From Fuerstiella marisgermanici (GTDB taxonomy: Bacteria > Planctomycetota > Planctomycetia > Planctomycetales > Planctomycetaceae), in NCBI RefSeq assembly GCF_001983935.1, contig NZ_CP017641.1:2728001-2792000 (forward strand): DNA of 64,000 nt. Reading direction: 5' to 3'. Below the pieces are notes generated by a model. That model was not told the DNA's origin and ran no database searches. It was given only the letters and a program-made list of their open reading frames with translations. A program made the translations under genes and the position numbers. Each line of letters begins with the position of its first letter. Positions within the stretch are counted from its first letter, which is position 1. This document shows, piece after piece, positions 1 to 7,948 of the stretch.

Positions 1-3000
1 ATGACGACCTTCGCGTCCCACGTGACAGCGATCACGCGATCGTCATCAAACTTCTCCATCTCATAAATCCACTGGCCAACATTGTGAGCGTGCACGGTTG
101 CCACCGGATTGGCCGACTGCAAACTACCCGGCGCAAAAACGCTGAAGACTTTATCCGGCGTTGTGTCGTGCAACACCACGCGAGTTCCATCGTCCATCAC
201 GACAACTCGCCCGGAACGACTACCGCCAAAACCGTAGCCATGTTGAGGCAGGAATTCGTAAACAGATGCAGGTGTGGAACCGTAGCGCCCTGTGTCACGC
301 CAGCCAGCGAATGTCAGCATCTTCGCACTCAGCCGATCCAGCAGGATAATTTCGTCATCAGTGATTGTGATGGAATACCATCTTAGCGCGGCATCCACTT
401 CGTAGACTCGATGAATGACGGGCGCCTCCGAATCTGTGACGTCCAGGACCAAAAGGAACTCATCCGCAACAGGTTCGCTGGATATCTTTCGGCCAGCGTG
501 TATCGCGATGTATTCGCGCTTCGAAGTCGGATCAACATACGTGCCCGCGACGCCGCCCCAGTCATTGAGCACCCCGAACTGCGGATCGACAAATTGCGTC
601 GGCAACGTCACTTCGGATATCTGGTTCGTTTCCGCCGAATACTCCACAATCGAACGACGACTGCCACGGTATTCGAACAGCAGTTTGTCGTCAGTGATCA
701 CCGTCGCCTGGTCCACAGGGCTCGCGACGGGAATCGACGTGTAATCACCAACGGTCCAGGTATCGGCGTTCACTTTTTTAGAAAGTTCCGTCAGCACCAG
801 AACGTGCAAGCCGCCGGACGTGCTGATCAGTTTCGCGCCGGTTGATGTTTGCACCAATCGGCCGCTGTAGCCGGAAACCAACGTCGACGAATTGGAGACA
901 CTTAAGCGGCCATCTGGTGTCGCCAATACCTTCAACAGTACGCTGTGTTCACGATTGCTGAAGATGGCGATGTGGCTGTCATCGACATCGGCAATCCGGC
1001 TTGGGTCGACGTAATTGTCGTTGGGGTCACGGTAGTTGAAGTCGCTGGGATCACGTGACGCGTCGGGCAGATAATCGACCAGATCGACGAATCCAAATTC
1101 GTAGGTCTGAGTGTTGTTCCATGTCAAAAACCCGTTGCGATCAGTCGACAGGTAGAACAAGGTGCTCTGGCCATTCGGTAACGCAACCGTTTTTAGCTTC
1201 CCACCAAGGTACGGCCCCGCAAACGGGCTGCGCGAAATGAATGCCACCGCATTTCCAGCTTGGTCTGCGGCGTTCGTCAGCGTTTTTGCGGTCGGATCGT
1301 ACGTCTTGACGACGATTCCAGCGACGGTCGGAGTCGCCAGAAACACGGTGTAGGTGCCGTTATCGCGAGCCACCGCCGACACCTGCATGGCTCGCCCGCT
1401 TGTTAAAATGAAGCCCTGGTCCGTTTCAGTCGCTGCTGGAACTCCCACTTCAAAAAGCTGACCGGCGGCATCCACATCCAGAATTCGCAACCGGTCGCTG
1501 CGGTTGAACACCACCAGAATTTGGCCGTTGGACAGCACTTCGACATCCATCGCGTCCGGCGCGGTGTTGGCTGCTCCGGGCGACAATTGGAACTCCGATA
1601 CAACGCGCCACTGTTTGACGTTGACGATCCGCAGCTCATTGGAACCGCGGCTAAGCACCAGAAGACGATCGTCGTCCAGAAACGTCATGTCGCCGACGTT
1701 GGTTCCCATCGGCAGATCAGCAAACTGCAATTCGTTGCGGCCGGTATCGTTATTCTGGATCACGGGCCGAGCAGGAAATCCCTGATCATCCAGTTCAAAC
1801 CGTGCCAGCACTGAAGCGCCAAACGATTCACCCAGACCATTGGCGACCAGAAGATATTGCTTCCCGTTGTCGTCATAACGCTCGACAAGATTGGGTGAGG
1901 CCAGCGGCAAGGCGGCCGGGTCGTCGACGTCGTAAAGGTCAAGCTGCGTTATTCGAGTCGAATCGACGGTAAACTCAGTTCCGTTACTCCATTCTCCAGC
2001 CAGCCCGAAAGCAGTATTGTGAGCTCGCACCCAAAAACGGTAGCTGCCGTCGGCGAGTCCCTCCTGCAGGGAATAATCGGAATGGCTCGCCACACCAATG
2101 GCGGATGCTGCCACAAATGAGTCGGTACTCAGGTGCAGCAAATTGTCATGAATGTTTGTGGCCAGGAACATGCGGCTGCGAGTCTGCAAAGAAGTGAACC
2201 AGACTTCGTAGCTGGTCGCGTGTTCGACGGGTTGCCAACGCAGTACGGGCCGTCTGTCGCCGATGTCGGAGTTTGGCCCTTCGATCTGCGGAGCCAGCAA
2301 TTGACTTGCTGATAAAGTCGCGGGAACCTTTACCGTGATCGCGGCATAGTTGCCGGCTCGCAAGCCTTCCAGCATACCTTCACTGCCGATCGCGCGAACT
2401 CGCACGTACAGTTCATCACCGGGCTGAAGCGTCAGGTTTGCTCCGTGCTGTTGCAGCTCAGCAGGCGTCACGGCCAACGACGTCCCGGCAACTCGCAGAC
2501 TGACCGGCGCGTGGTTTCCGTAGTCTGGCCCCTGCCACAAACTGACAAGATACGCTTCGGCATGCGCCACGGGAGACCACGAAATCGTGGGTCGTTCACT
2601 GTTCGTCGCTGTCAAATTTGAAGGGACCGCTTCGCCGCCTTCCACCCGATCGAATCGGAAGTCGACCGGAAGACTCCACGCGCCTTTGCCGATCCAGTTG
2701 CGATCGCCGTCGACTGCCGCATTGACGCCTCGCACATAGAACACATAGTCGCCGGATTCCAGTTGAGCCAACCGCGAATCGCTGGCAATTTCACCGTAGA
2801 AAACGGTACGGCCCGCGTCGCCCGCGATCGCCATTTCGCGAAGGCTGATCGATTGGCCGGGCACGTTGCGGATGGTCCGGACTTCAACGACCGTGCCGTC
2901 GGCCAGTTTGCGGCCCAGCCAAACGTCGTACAAAGTCGTGTCACCAACCCATCGAACAGCGCCTTCCGAAAACGCCTGGCCAGCGGCAGCCTGGCCTTCG

Positions 3001-3533
3001 CGAATAACGGTGACGTGAGGACGAATCGGAGGCGAAACCGCGTGCAGCGATGTGGCCGGATTGTTGTCGTCATCAATTTGAAAGCTGTGGCGGTGCCATT
3101 CGCGAGGACCAGCAACGTCATGACGCCGAACGAACGCCGTGTAGACCCCGGCGGACATTTCTTCGGGCAGAGCGTACCGAAACTCACTGCCACTTTGCGT
3201 GAAATCGTCGGCCGTGATCGCGGATCGGTAGTGGGCTCGTGCGTTGTTCGCGAGCGATGAAACGTGCTGGTTGATCCAGACTTCGTAGTGAGCTCCGGTT
3301 GAGTCATCACTGTCATGCCAGTGCAAAGCGATGTTGGCCCGATCAACAGCCTGCCCCGGTTTCGGCGACTGGACTACAGCATGGAAGCCCGCCACCGCCA
3401 GCAGTTGACGAAGCTCCAGTGATTGCACCTCAACCGCATAAGCAGCCCCGTTGCGACGTGCCGATGCCCGCCGCCGATTCCGTTTCCCGACGAAGCCTTC
3501 ACGTGTTGCTCGCAGAAGGGAACGGAGGTTCAT
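1..3533 (-). CDS. Large secreted/surface protein, fibronectin-like modules plus propeller-like region (C-terminus outside window)
   Basis: An open frame of at least 1177 codons runs from the ATG at 3533 off the left edge with no stop. The N-terminus is Arg-rich and then reads VQSLELRQLLA, a form of the LExRxLLA motif found near the N-terminus of many very large secreted planctomycete proteins. About residues 60-520 hold three or four modules resembling fibronectin type III domains, for example PTISWSPVAHAEAYLVSL near 314 and PVLRWQPVEHATSYEVWF near 429. From about 530 the sequence changes to repeated beta-strand segments with phrases such as VLSNGQILVVF, suggesting a beta-propeller. No catalytic motif is visible. 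Inference: extracellular adhesion or matrix protein. No strong ribosome binding site precedes the start. The missing C-terminus may carry an anchor or dockerin-like region. Confidence 0.85.
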   Translation of the reverse strand, partial: MNLRSLLRATREGFVGKRNRRRASARRNGAAYAVEVQSLELRQLLAVAGFHAVVQSPKPGQAVDRANIALHWHDSDDSTGAHYEVWINQHVSSLANNARAHYRSAITADDFTQSGSEFRYALPEEMSAGVYTAFVRRHDVAGPREWHRHSFQIDDDNNPATSLHAVSPPIRPHVTVIREGQAAAGQAFSEGAVRWVGDTTLYDVWLGRKLADGTVVEVRTIRNVPGQSISLREMAIAGDAGRTVFYGEIASDSRLAQLESGDYVFYVRGVNAAVDGDRNWIGKGAWSLPVDFRFDRVEGGEAVPSNLTATNSERPTISWSPVAHAEAYLVSLWQGPDYGNHAPVSLRVAGTSLAVTPAELQQHGANLTLQPGDELYVRVRAIGSEGMLEGLRAGNYAAITVKVPATLSASQLLAPQIEGPNSDIGDRRPVLRWQPVEHATSYEVWFTSLQTRSRMFLATNIHDNLLHLSTDSFVAASAIGVASHSDYSLQEGLADGSYRFWVRAHNTAFGLAGEWSNGTEFTVDSTRITQLDLYDVDDPAALPLASPNLVERYDDNGKQYLLVANGLGESFGASVLARFELDDQGFPARPVIQNNDTGRNELQFADLPMGTNVGDMTFLDDDRLLVLSRGSNELRIVNVKQWRVVSEFQLSPGAANTAPDAMDVEVLSNGQILVVFNRSDRLRILDVDAAGQLFEVGVPAATETDQGFILTSGRAMQVSAVARDNGTYTVFLATPTVAGIVVKTYDPTAKTLTNAADQAGNAVAFISRSPFAGPYLGGKLKTVALPNGQSTLFYLSTDRNGFLTWNNTQTYEFGFVDLVDYLPDASRDPSDFNYRDPNDNYVDPSRIADVDDSHIAIFSNREHSVLLKVLATPDGRLSVSNSSTLVSGYSGRLVQTSTGAKLISTSGGLHVLVLTELSKKVNADTWTVGDYTSIPVASPVDQATVITDDKLLFEYRGSRRSIVEYSAETNQISEVTLPTQFVDPQFGVLNDWGGVAGTYVDPTSKREYIAIHAGRKISSEPVADEFLLVLDVTDSEAPVIHRVYEVDAALRWYSITITDDEIILLDRLSAKMLTFAGWRDTGRYGSTPASVYEFLPQHGYGFGGSRSGRVVVMDDGTRVVLHDTTPDKVFSVFAPGSLQSANPVATVHAHNVGQWIYEMEKFDDDRVIAVTWDAKVV

Positions 3534-3939
3534 GCAGGGGGCTTTCAGTGAACGAACCGGAGTGGGCACCGGATCGAAGCAGCGGCATGCGATTGCCGTT
3601 GACTGCGCGGGAATGAGCCAGAGGACGACGGAGACTGGGCAGAGCGTACTAACACTACGTTGTGACACACGGCGCACAATGGTCAAGCAGTCTCAGCAGC
3701 GGTTGCGAACGGCGGTGCAACGTGAATTCGCCAAGTCCACACAACCGGCATCTTCGCGTCAACCACTACGCAGGAGCCGGCTCGCAAACCTGCGGCGTCA
3801 CACACCCCTCCCACAATTTATTGCGGGAGGGGTCGATCGAGCGAAGCAAGATCGGGGGAGGGCCCGCCACACGGCAGAAACGTACCATATTGAGTATCCC
3901 TCAATCACAACATCACCGTCACGTAGAAGGTGTGCTTCA
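3534..3939. other. Intergenic region upstream of the surface-protein gene
   Basis: About 270 bases next to the surface-protein start contain no gene or clear promoter that I can support. From 3805 the region holds the first copy of the 60-base two-hairpin repeat, followed by an A/T-richer stretch (3890-3940) that corresponds to the leader of the intact DUF559 gene at 4290-4350. Confidence 0.6.
3805..3864 (+). repeat. Two-hairpin repeat, copy A1
   Basis: First half: arms CCCCTCCC and GGGAGGGG around an A/T-rich loop. Second half: GATC, a GAGCGAAGC-type loop, GATC, then GGGGGAGGG. It opens the first DUF559 unit. Two substitutions relative to the other A copies weaken the arms slightly. Confidence 0.9.
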
Positions 3940-4070
3940 ATGCCCCGTCGCAACATCATCGCCGATGCACGTGACCATAAGAATGCGGCAGGCAAAAGCT
4001 AGCTGTCGAGATTGATGGTGGCTACCACGATCAAGAAGCCCGCGAATTGCGAGGTGATCCGCAGCGGTAA
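3940..4070 (+). pseudogene. Decayed copy of the DUF559 nuclease-like gene
   Basis: The first 12 codons (MPRRNIIADARD) and the last codons through TAA match the intact gene at 4351-4797, but two internal blocks are missing. The junctions fall on AAAAGCT (3994-4000; the two parental copies are at 4404 and 4517) and GATCA (4029-4033; parental copies at 4552 and 4756). That removes about 113 and 204 bases by deletion between short direct repeats. The reading frame now stops at 4002. Leader and trailer sequences are also shared, so this is a tandem duplicate of the whole unit that later decayed. Confidence 0.88.
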
Positions 4071-4092
4071 TGTGCTGGCGTTCCGTGCAGAG

Positions 4093-4153
4093 CCCCCTCC
4101 CGGACTTTGCTGCGCTCGTCCGACCTCCCCCTAAGCTTCGCTTGGGAGGAGGT
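4093..4153 (-). repeat. Two-hairpin repeat, copy B1 (inverted relative to A1)
   Basis: Read on the minus strand it has the same plan as copy A1: a purine/pyrimidine hairpin with an AAGC-GAA-GCTT tip, then GGAC, a GAGCGAAGC-type loop and GTCC, then GGGAGGGGG. It closes the decayed DUF559 unit. Confidence 0.88.
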
Positions 4154-4199
4154 GCAAATCATCGCCATTATTTTACGCACCGGCGTTTCACGCCACACA

Positions 4200-4259
4200 C
4201 CCCTCCCGCAATTCATTGCGGGAGGGGTCGATCGAGCGAAGCGAGATCGGGGGAGGGCC
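4200..4259 (+). repeat. Two-hairpin repeat, copy A2
   Basis: Perfect arms CCCCTCCCGCAA and TTGCGGGAGGGG, then GATC, loop GAGCGAAGCGA, GATC. It opens the intact DUF559 unit and lies about 90 bases before the gene start. Confidence 0.9.
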
Positions 4260-4350
4260 TGCCACACGGCGTCAGCATCACGCTGCAAAAGTGTGTCACG
4301 TTGAGTATCTTATAATCAAAACATCACCATCACTTCGAAGGTGCCCCTCA

Positions 4351-4797
4351 ATGCCCCGTCGCAACATTATCGCCGATGCACGTGACCTGAGAATGCGGCA
4401 GACAAAAGCTGAGGCTCTTTTGTGGAGCGTGCTGCGGGGGAAACAGGTGTGCGGCCTTAAGTTTCGACGACAGCATCCGGAGCCACCATGGATTATCGAC
4501 TTCGCATGCCTTGGCAAAAAGCTGGCCGTCGAGATTGACGGTGGCTACCACGATCAGCAGGCCGCAAAGGACGCCAGCCGCACGGCGTTTCTCGAACGCA
4601 AAGGGTGGCGTGTGCTGCGATTCACCAACGAGGACGTGCTACAGGATGTGGAAGCGGTCGCCGTCGCGATTGCTCAGAGTCTTTCGCTGCAGTATGAGTT
4701 CACGCAGCGAAAAGGTGGCGTTTCGAGCGTGCTGGATCGGCGCCGGATTGAGGTTGATCAGGAAGCTCGCGAATCGCGAGGTGGTCCGGAGTCGTAA
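4351..4797 (+). CDS. DUF559 (restriction-endonuclease-like fold) protein
   Basis: A 148-residue protein of the DUF559 family, related to very-short-patch-repair-like nucleases. Visible motifs: MRQTKAEALLWSVLR at the N-terminus, FRRQHP then IIDFAC, VEIDGGYHD and LRFTNEDVL. These give the acidic and Glu-x-Asp residues expected of the PD-(D/E)XK-like core. The start at 4351 is preferred because the decayed copy is conserved from this codon, with GAAGG about ten bases upstream; the longer reading from 4216 would translate repeat DNA. No methyltransferase or other restriction partner is near. The gene lies between inverted copies of the two-hairpin repeat (4200 and 4820). Nuclease activity is inferred from the family only. 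Confidence 0.88.
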   Translation: MPRRNIIADARDLRMRQTKAEALLWSVLRGKQVCGLKFRRQHPEPPWIIDFACLGKKLAVEIDGGYHDQQAAKDASRTAFLERKGWRVLRFTNEDVLQDVEAVAVAIAQSLSLQYEFTQRKGGVSSVLDRRRIEVDQEARESRGGPES

Positions 4798-4819
4798 TGT
4801 GCTGGCGTTCCGTGCAGGG

Positions 4820-4879
4820 CCCCCTCCCGGACATTGCTTCGCTTGTCTGACCTCCCCCTAAGCTTCGCTTGGGGGAGGT
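4820..4879 (-). repeat. Two-hairpin repeat, copy B2
   Basis: Inverted relative to A2 and closes the intact DUF559 unit, 23 bases after the stop codon. First hairpin arms ACCTCCCCC and GGGGGAGGT with AAGC-GAA-GCTT tip. The second stem is AGAC with GTCC, so it has one mismatch. Confidence 0.88.
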
Positions 4880-4924
4880 CAGGTAGCCACATTGAACGTC
4901 CTCGCCATAATTTCACGCCACACA

Positions 4925-4984
4925 CCCCTCCCGCAATTTATTGCGGGAGGGGTCGATCGAGCGAAGCGAGATCGGGGGAGGGCC
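4925..4984 (+). repeat. Two-hairpin repeat, copy A3
   Basis: Nearly identical to A2. It ends six bases from the stop codon of the convergent sulfatase gene and may be the remnant of a third unit or a terminator-like structure for the sulfatase. Confidence 0.9.
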
Positions 4985-4989
4985 TGCGG

Positions 4990-6969
4990 CTATGGCACGG
5001 TGCTTTGCGTGCCTTCCAGGTCGTTCAGCGCCTTGTTCAGAACTCGCACCACATACTTGCCTTTCGCCACAAGTCCGTCGCGGTAATCCTTGTTGCGTTT
5101 CATGGCGTCGATGGCGGGGCGAGCCTTTTCGCCCATTTCGTCCAGCACAATCGCGGCGTGCAGGCGAGCCCATTGGGTGCCTTCATCCAACATTTTTGAC
5201 AGCGAATTTAACGCGAGTTCATCCTGACCGATCTCTGCCAGAACTCGAGCCGCCGCGACACGCACGTTTTCGGACTCATCACTTAGCAACGCGATGAACA
5301 ACGACGTCGGAATAAAGAAGGTCTCTCGCAAGTCGCCTCGATTGCCGATCCCCGTGGCCGCCCAGTAGCGAACGATTGCGTCTTCATGACGGAGCCATGT
5401 TGCCAATTGAGTCAGATCCTCAGCCGCAGTCCCGCCCGCCAAAAATGCAGCGTCGCGAATCGTCTGCATGCGTGTTTCGGCCGCTTCCGCTTCGCCCTCA
5501 TTCAAGATGGCCCATTCGCTGCCCGCTTCGTCGCGCAGGCGGTGAAGTTCGGCCTCCGGAATCAAACCCAGATCGCGAGTTTCCAGCACCCAATTCAAAT
5601 GCTGTGCTCGCAGCTCTTCCAGCTTTTCTGCGAAGGCCGGATCTGCGGCCAGGTTGTTCAGTTCGTGCGGATCAGCATCGACGTCGTACAATTCTTCCAA
5701 CGGCTTGCGAGGCTGTAAGAACTGGGCGACCGCAGGAGCCATCTTTTTGTTGGCTGTTGCCTCTTCTTTTTCCTCTTTGGAATTATCATCATCTTCCGCC
5801 GCAGCAGCCTCCGCGGCGACTCGACGGATTTCCTGCATGGTTCGCCCGGTTTCGGCCGTGTTCATGTATTGAAACCATGTCTTGTACGGTTCGTAATTTC
5901 GGATGTAACGAAACTGCTTGTCGCGGACCATGCGAATGATGTCGTACCGTTCGTCCATTCGGTCTCGCGCGCCGAAGATGTACTTTCGAGCCGCCTGCGA
6001 ATGCGGTCCCATGAACGCTTTCCCCTGCATGTGTTCCGGTGCAGGGACGCCGGCGAGACTTAGCATCGACGGGCCAAGATCAATCATGCTGATCATGCGG
6101 TCACTGCGAGTTCCCGGCTGAAAGCCTTCGCCGACCAGCGATTGCCACCTTTCCGGAACGCGGATAATCAGTGGCACGTGAGTCCCGCTTTCGTACAACC
6201 ACCGCTTGGCTCGCGGAAGCCCGACGCCGTGATCGGACCAGTAGACCACGATGGTGTCGTCCGCCACACCGGCTTCGTCCAGAGCCTTAAGGTGTTCGCC
6301 CACCCAGCGGTCCATGGCGGTGATGACGTCGTAGTAACGGCCCCAGTCTTCACGCGTGACCGGCGTGTCGGGATAGTACGGCGGAAGGCTTGCGGCGACT
6401 TTGCCTCGATCGTGAGGCGTCAAACCTTTGATCGCACTTTTGTATCTGTCCGTGTCGGCGATGCGAGATTCGTGGCATCCGACAAAGTTGAACACGGAGA
6501 AGAACGGCTGGCTGTTGTCCGGTCGCTTGTTCCAGTGAGCCTTCCCGCTGGATTCGTCCCACGTGCCCTTCGGCGTTTTAAACTGATAGTCCTGCTTGCT
6601 GTTGTTGGTGCAGTAATAGCCAGCCTCTTTCATGGCAAACGTGAACGGTTTCACGTGGTCCGGCAAAATGGCCTCGCACCTCATGTGCTGACTGCCAATC
6701 GATGTCTGGTACATGCCCGTGATAATGGCCGACCGACACGGTGCGCAGACACCGGCCGTGGTGTAGGCGTGTTCGAACAGTGTGGCCTGTTGAGCGAAAG
6801 CGTCGACATTGGGAGTCGTCGCGTTGGGATATCCGTAGCAGCCGAGGTGCGGGCTGATGTCTTCGCAGCTAAGCCACAGAATGTTTGGGCGATCAGCGGC
6901 AGAAACTGCCGATACAGTCAGAGCGGCCGTCAGGCAGACAGAAAGCAGGCTACGGGCGTATTGGTTCAT
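4990..6969 (-). CDS. Secreted type I sulfatase with C-terminal HEAT repeats
   Basis: A 659-residue protein. Residues 1-24 are a signal peptide (cleavage likely at AVSAA). The sulfatase domain starts at RPNILWLSCEDISPHLGCYG. The formylglycine motif C-x-P-x-R is CAPCR, with Cys75 the residue to be oxidised. Metal-ligand phrases YWSDHG and the early Asp of SCEDISP are also present. An acidic low-complexity stretch (AAAAEDDDNSKEEKEEA) lies near residue 400, and residues about 520-650 form HEAT-like repeats. Best family match by eye is the sulfamidase / choline-sulfatase-like group that planctomycetes carry in large numbers to degrade sulfated polysaccharides. The substrate cannot be read from sequence. 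It is divergent from the lipoprotein gene at 7101. Confidence 0.95.
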   Translation of the reverse strand: MNQYARSLLSVCLTAALTVSAVSAADRPNILWLSCEDISPHLGCYGYPNATTPNVDAFAQQATLFEHAYTTAGVCAPCRSAIITGMYQTSIGSQHMRCEAILPDHVKPFTFAMKEAGYYCTNNSKQDYQFKTPKGTWDESSGKAHWNKRPDNSQPFFSVFNFVGCHESRIADTDRYKSAIKGLTPHDRGKVAASLPPYYPDTPVTREDWGRYYDVITAMDRWVGEHLKALDEAGVADDTIVVYWSDHGVGLPRAKRWLYESGTHVPLIIRVPERWQSLVGEGFQPGTRSDRMISMIDLGPSMLSLAGVPAPEHMQGKAFMGPHSQAARKYIFGARDRMDERYDIIRMVRDKQFRYIRNYEPYKTWFQYMNTAETGRTMQEIRRVAAEAAAAEDDDNSKEEKEEATANKKMAPAVAQFLQPRKPLEELYDVDADPHELNNLAADPAFAEKLEELRAQHLNWVLETRDLGLIPEAELHRLRDEAGSEWAILNEGEAEAAETRMQTIRDAAFLAGGTAAEDLTQLATWLRHEDAIVRYWAATGIGNRGDLRETFFIPTSLFIALLSDESENVRVAAARVLAEIGQDELALNSLSKMLDEGTQWARLHAAIVLDEMGEKARPAIDAMKRNKDYRDGLVAKGKYVVRVLNKALNDLEGTQSTVP

Positions 6970-7100
6970 TTGGGTGGAAGCAAAGTAGAGATGGCGAATT
7001 TGTGACGTGGCGAGAATCGCGTGTCGTCGCGCGAGTTGACTCGCACTATAGCAAACTGCGGTTTGCGCGTTCTACCGGTTGCTGTAAGGTGCGTCGAATC

Positions 7101-7790
7101 GTGAACATTCTTCGAATCCACATCGTCATTATCTGCCTTATTGCAGCGGCTGGCTGCGCGATGGATGGTGAGCAGCAGACCGTCGAAACGGAACTGCGCG
7201 ACAAGGAATCGACCATTCGGCACCTCGAAAAACGAGTGACCGAATCCGAGCAATTGCTGGCCGATCAGGATCGTGAAATCGAAACGCTGCGGTCTGCCGC
7301 CGACACCACGCGTTCAACCACGGTCGCGAAAGTGGGCGGAAAATCTTCGACCGGGTTCTCGAACGTTTCGGCCACCACGGAAGCGGAAACGGCCTGGGGC
7401 AGCGTGCACTCAGTCCGCATTCATAAGCTGACAACAGGCGTTGTGAAAGATCCCGCCGGCGAAACTCATTCACTTAACGTCGTGCTGCAGCCGCTGGATG
7501 AGGACAACGAACTGGTGAAAGTCGCCGCCACGCTGACACTCACCGCTTCGACGATTTCCGCAGACGGAACGCCAAACCCGTTGGTCACAAAAACGTTTGA
7601 CCTCACAGAAAGCCGCCGTCTGTGGTCGCGAGGCCTGGTGTCGTCCGGGTTCCACATCCAGACACGACTTAGTGATGATCAAATGGCGTCGCTGCAATCA
7701 GACGCCGCTGGCAAGTTGCTGATCCACGCCAAAATGGAGTTGTCGGCGGAACGCGTCTATACGACTTCCGAGCTGATTCTGGTGAAGTAG
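7101..7790 (+). CDS. Putative lipoprotein with N-terminal coiled coil
   Basis: A 229-residue protein from a GTG start. The N-terminus NILRIHIVIICLIAAAGC is a lipoprotein signal with lipobox AAGC, followed by a short coiled coil (residues 25-65, heptad-like Glu/Leu pattern). The C-terminal part is beta-rich (THSLNVVLQPLDEDNELVKV). GTG 7101 is chosen because AAGGTG lies about nine bases upstream and the signal peptide begins directly; an in-frame GTG at 7089 is possible. The protein is not recognised; similar lipoproteins are common in planctomycetes. It is likely anchored in a membrane facing the periplasm. Confidence 0.75.
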   Translation: MNILRIHIVIICLIAAAGCAMDGEQQTVETELRDKESTIRHLEKRVTESEQLLADQDREIETLRSAADTTRSTTVAKVGGKSSTGFSNVSATTEAETAWGSVHSVRIHKLTTGVVKDPAGETHSLNVVLQPLDEDNELVKVAATLTLTASTISADGTPNPLVTKTFDLTESRRLWSRGLVSSGFHIQTRLSDDQMASLQSDAAGKLLIHAKMELSAERVYTTSELILVK

Positions 7791-7948
7791 CAGCCCACCG
7801 ACTGCCGCCGCTGAAGTTGTGCCCGACCCGGCACGCCCGCCGCTCGTTTTGGCAGCCCTGGGAACGAGCCCGTTTGCTGGTACAATGAGGCACACTCACC
7901 CCGCGCCGAATGCGCCGCGACAATTCACGGAGTTGAAAACACCTCGGA

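Noticed and set aside
2612-3346. 244-codon minus-strand open frame
   Set aside because: Lies in another frame inside the large surface-protein gene, which has the coding character; Ser/Thr/Arg composition of a shadow frame.
4216-4350. 45-codon upstream extension of the DUF559 gene
   Set aside because: It translates repeat DNA, and the decayed copy does not conserve it as coding.
4351-4797. Restriction-modification or Vsr repair system
   Set aside because: No methyltransferase near, and the protein is of DUF559 type rather than classical Vsr.
3805-4984. CRISPR array
   Set aside because: Repeats are palindromic, few, irregularly spaced and separated by genes or duplicated DNA rather than unique spacers; no cas genes.
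6142-7005. 287-codon plus-strand open frame
   Set aside because: Antisense to the sulfatase gene; no domain.
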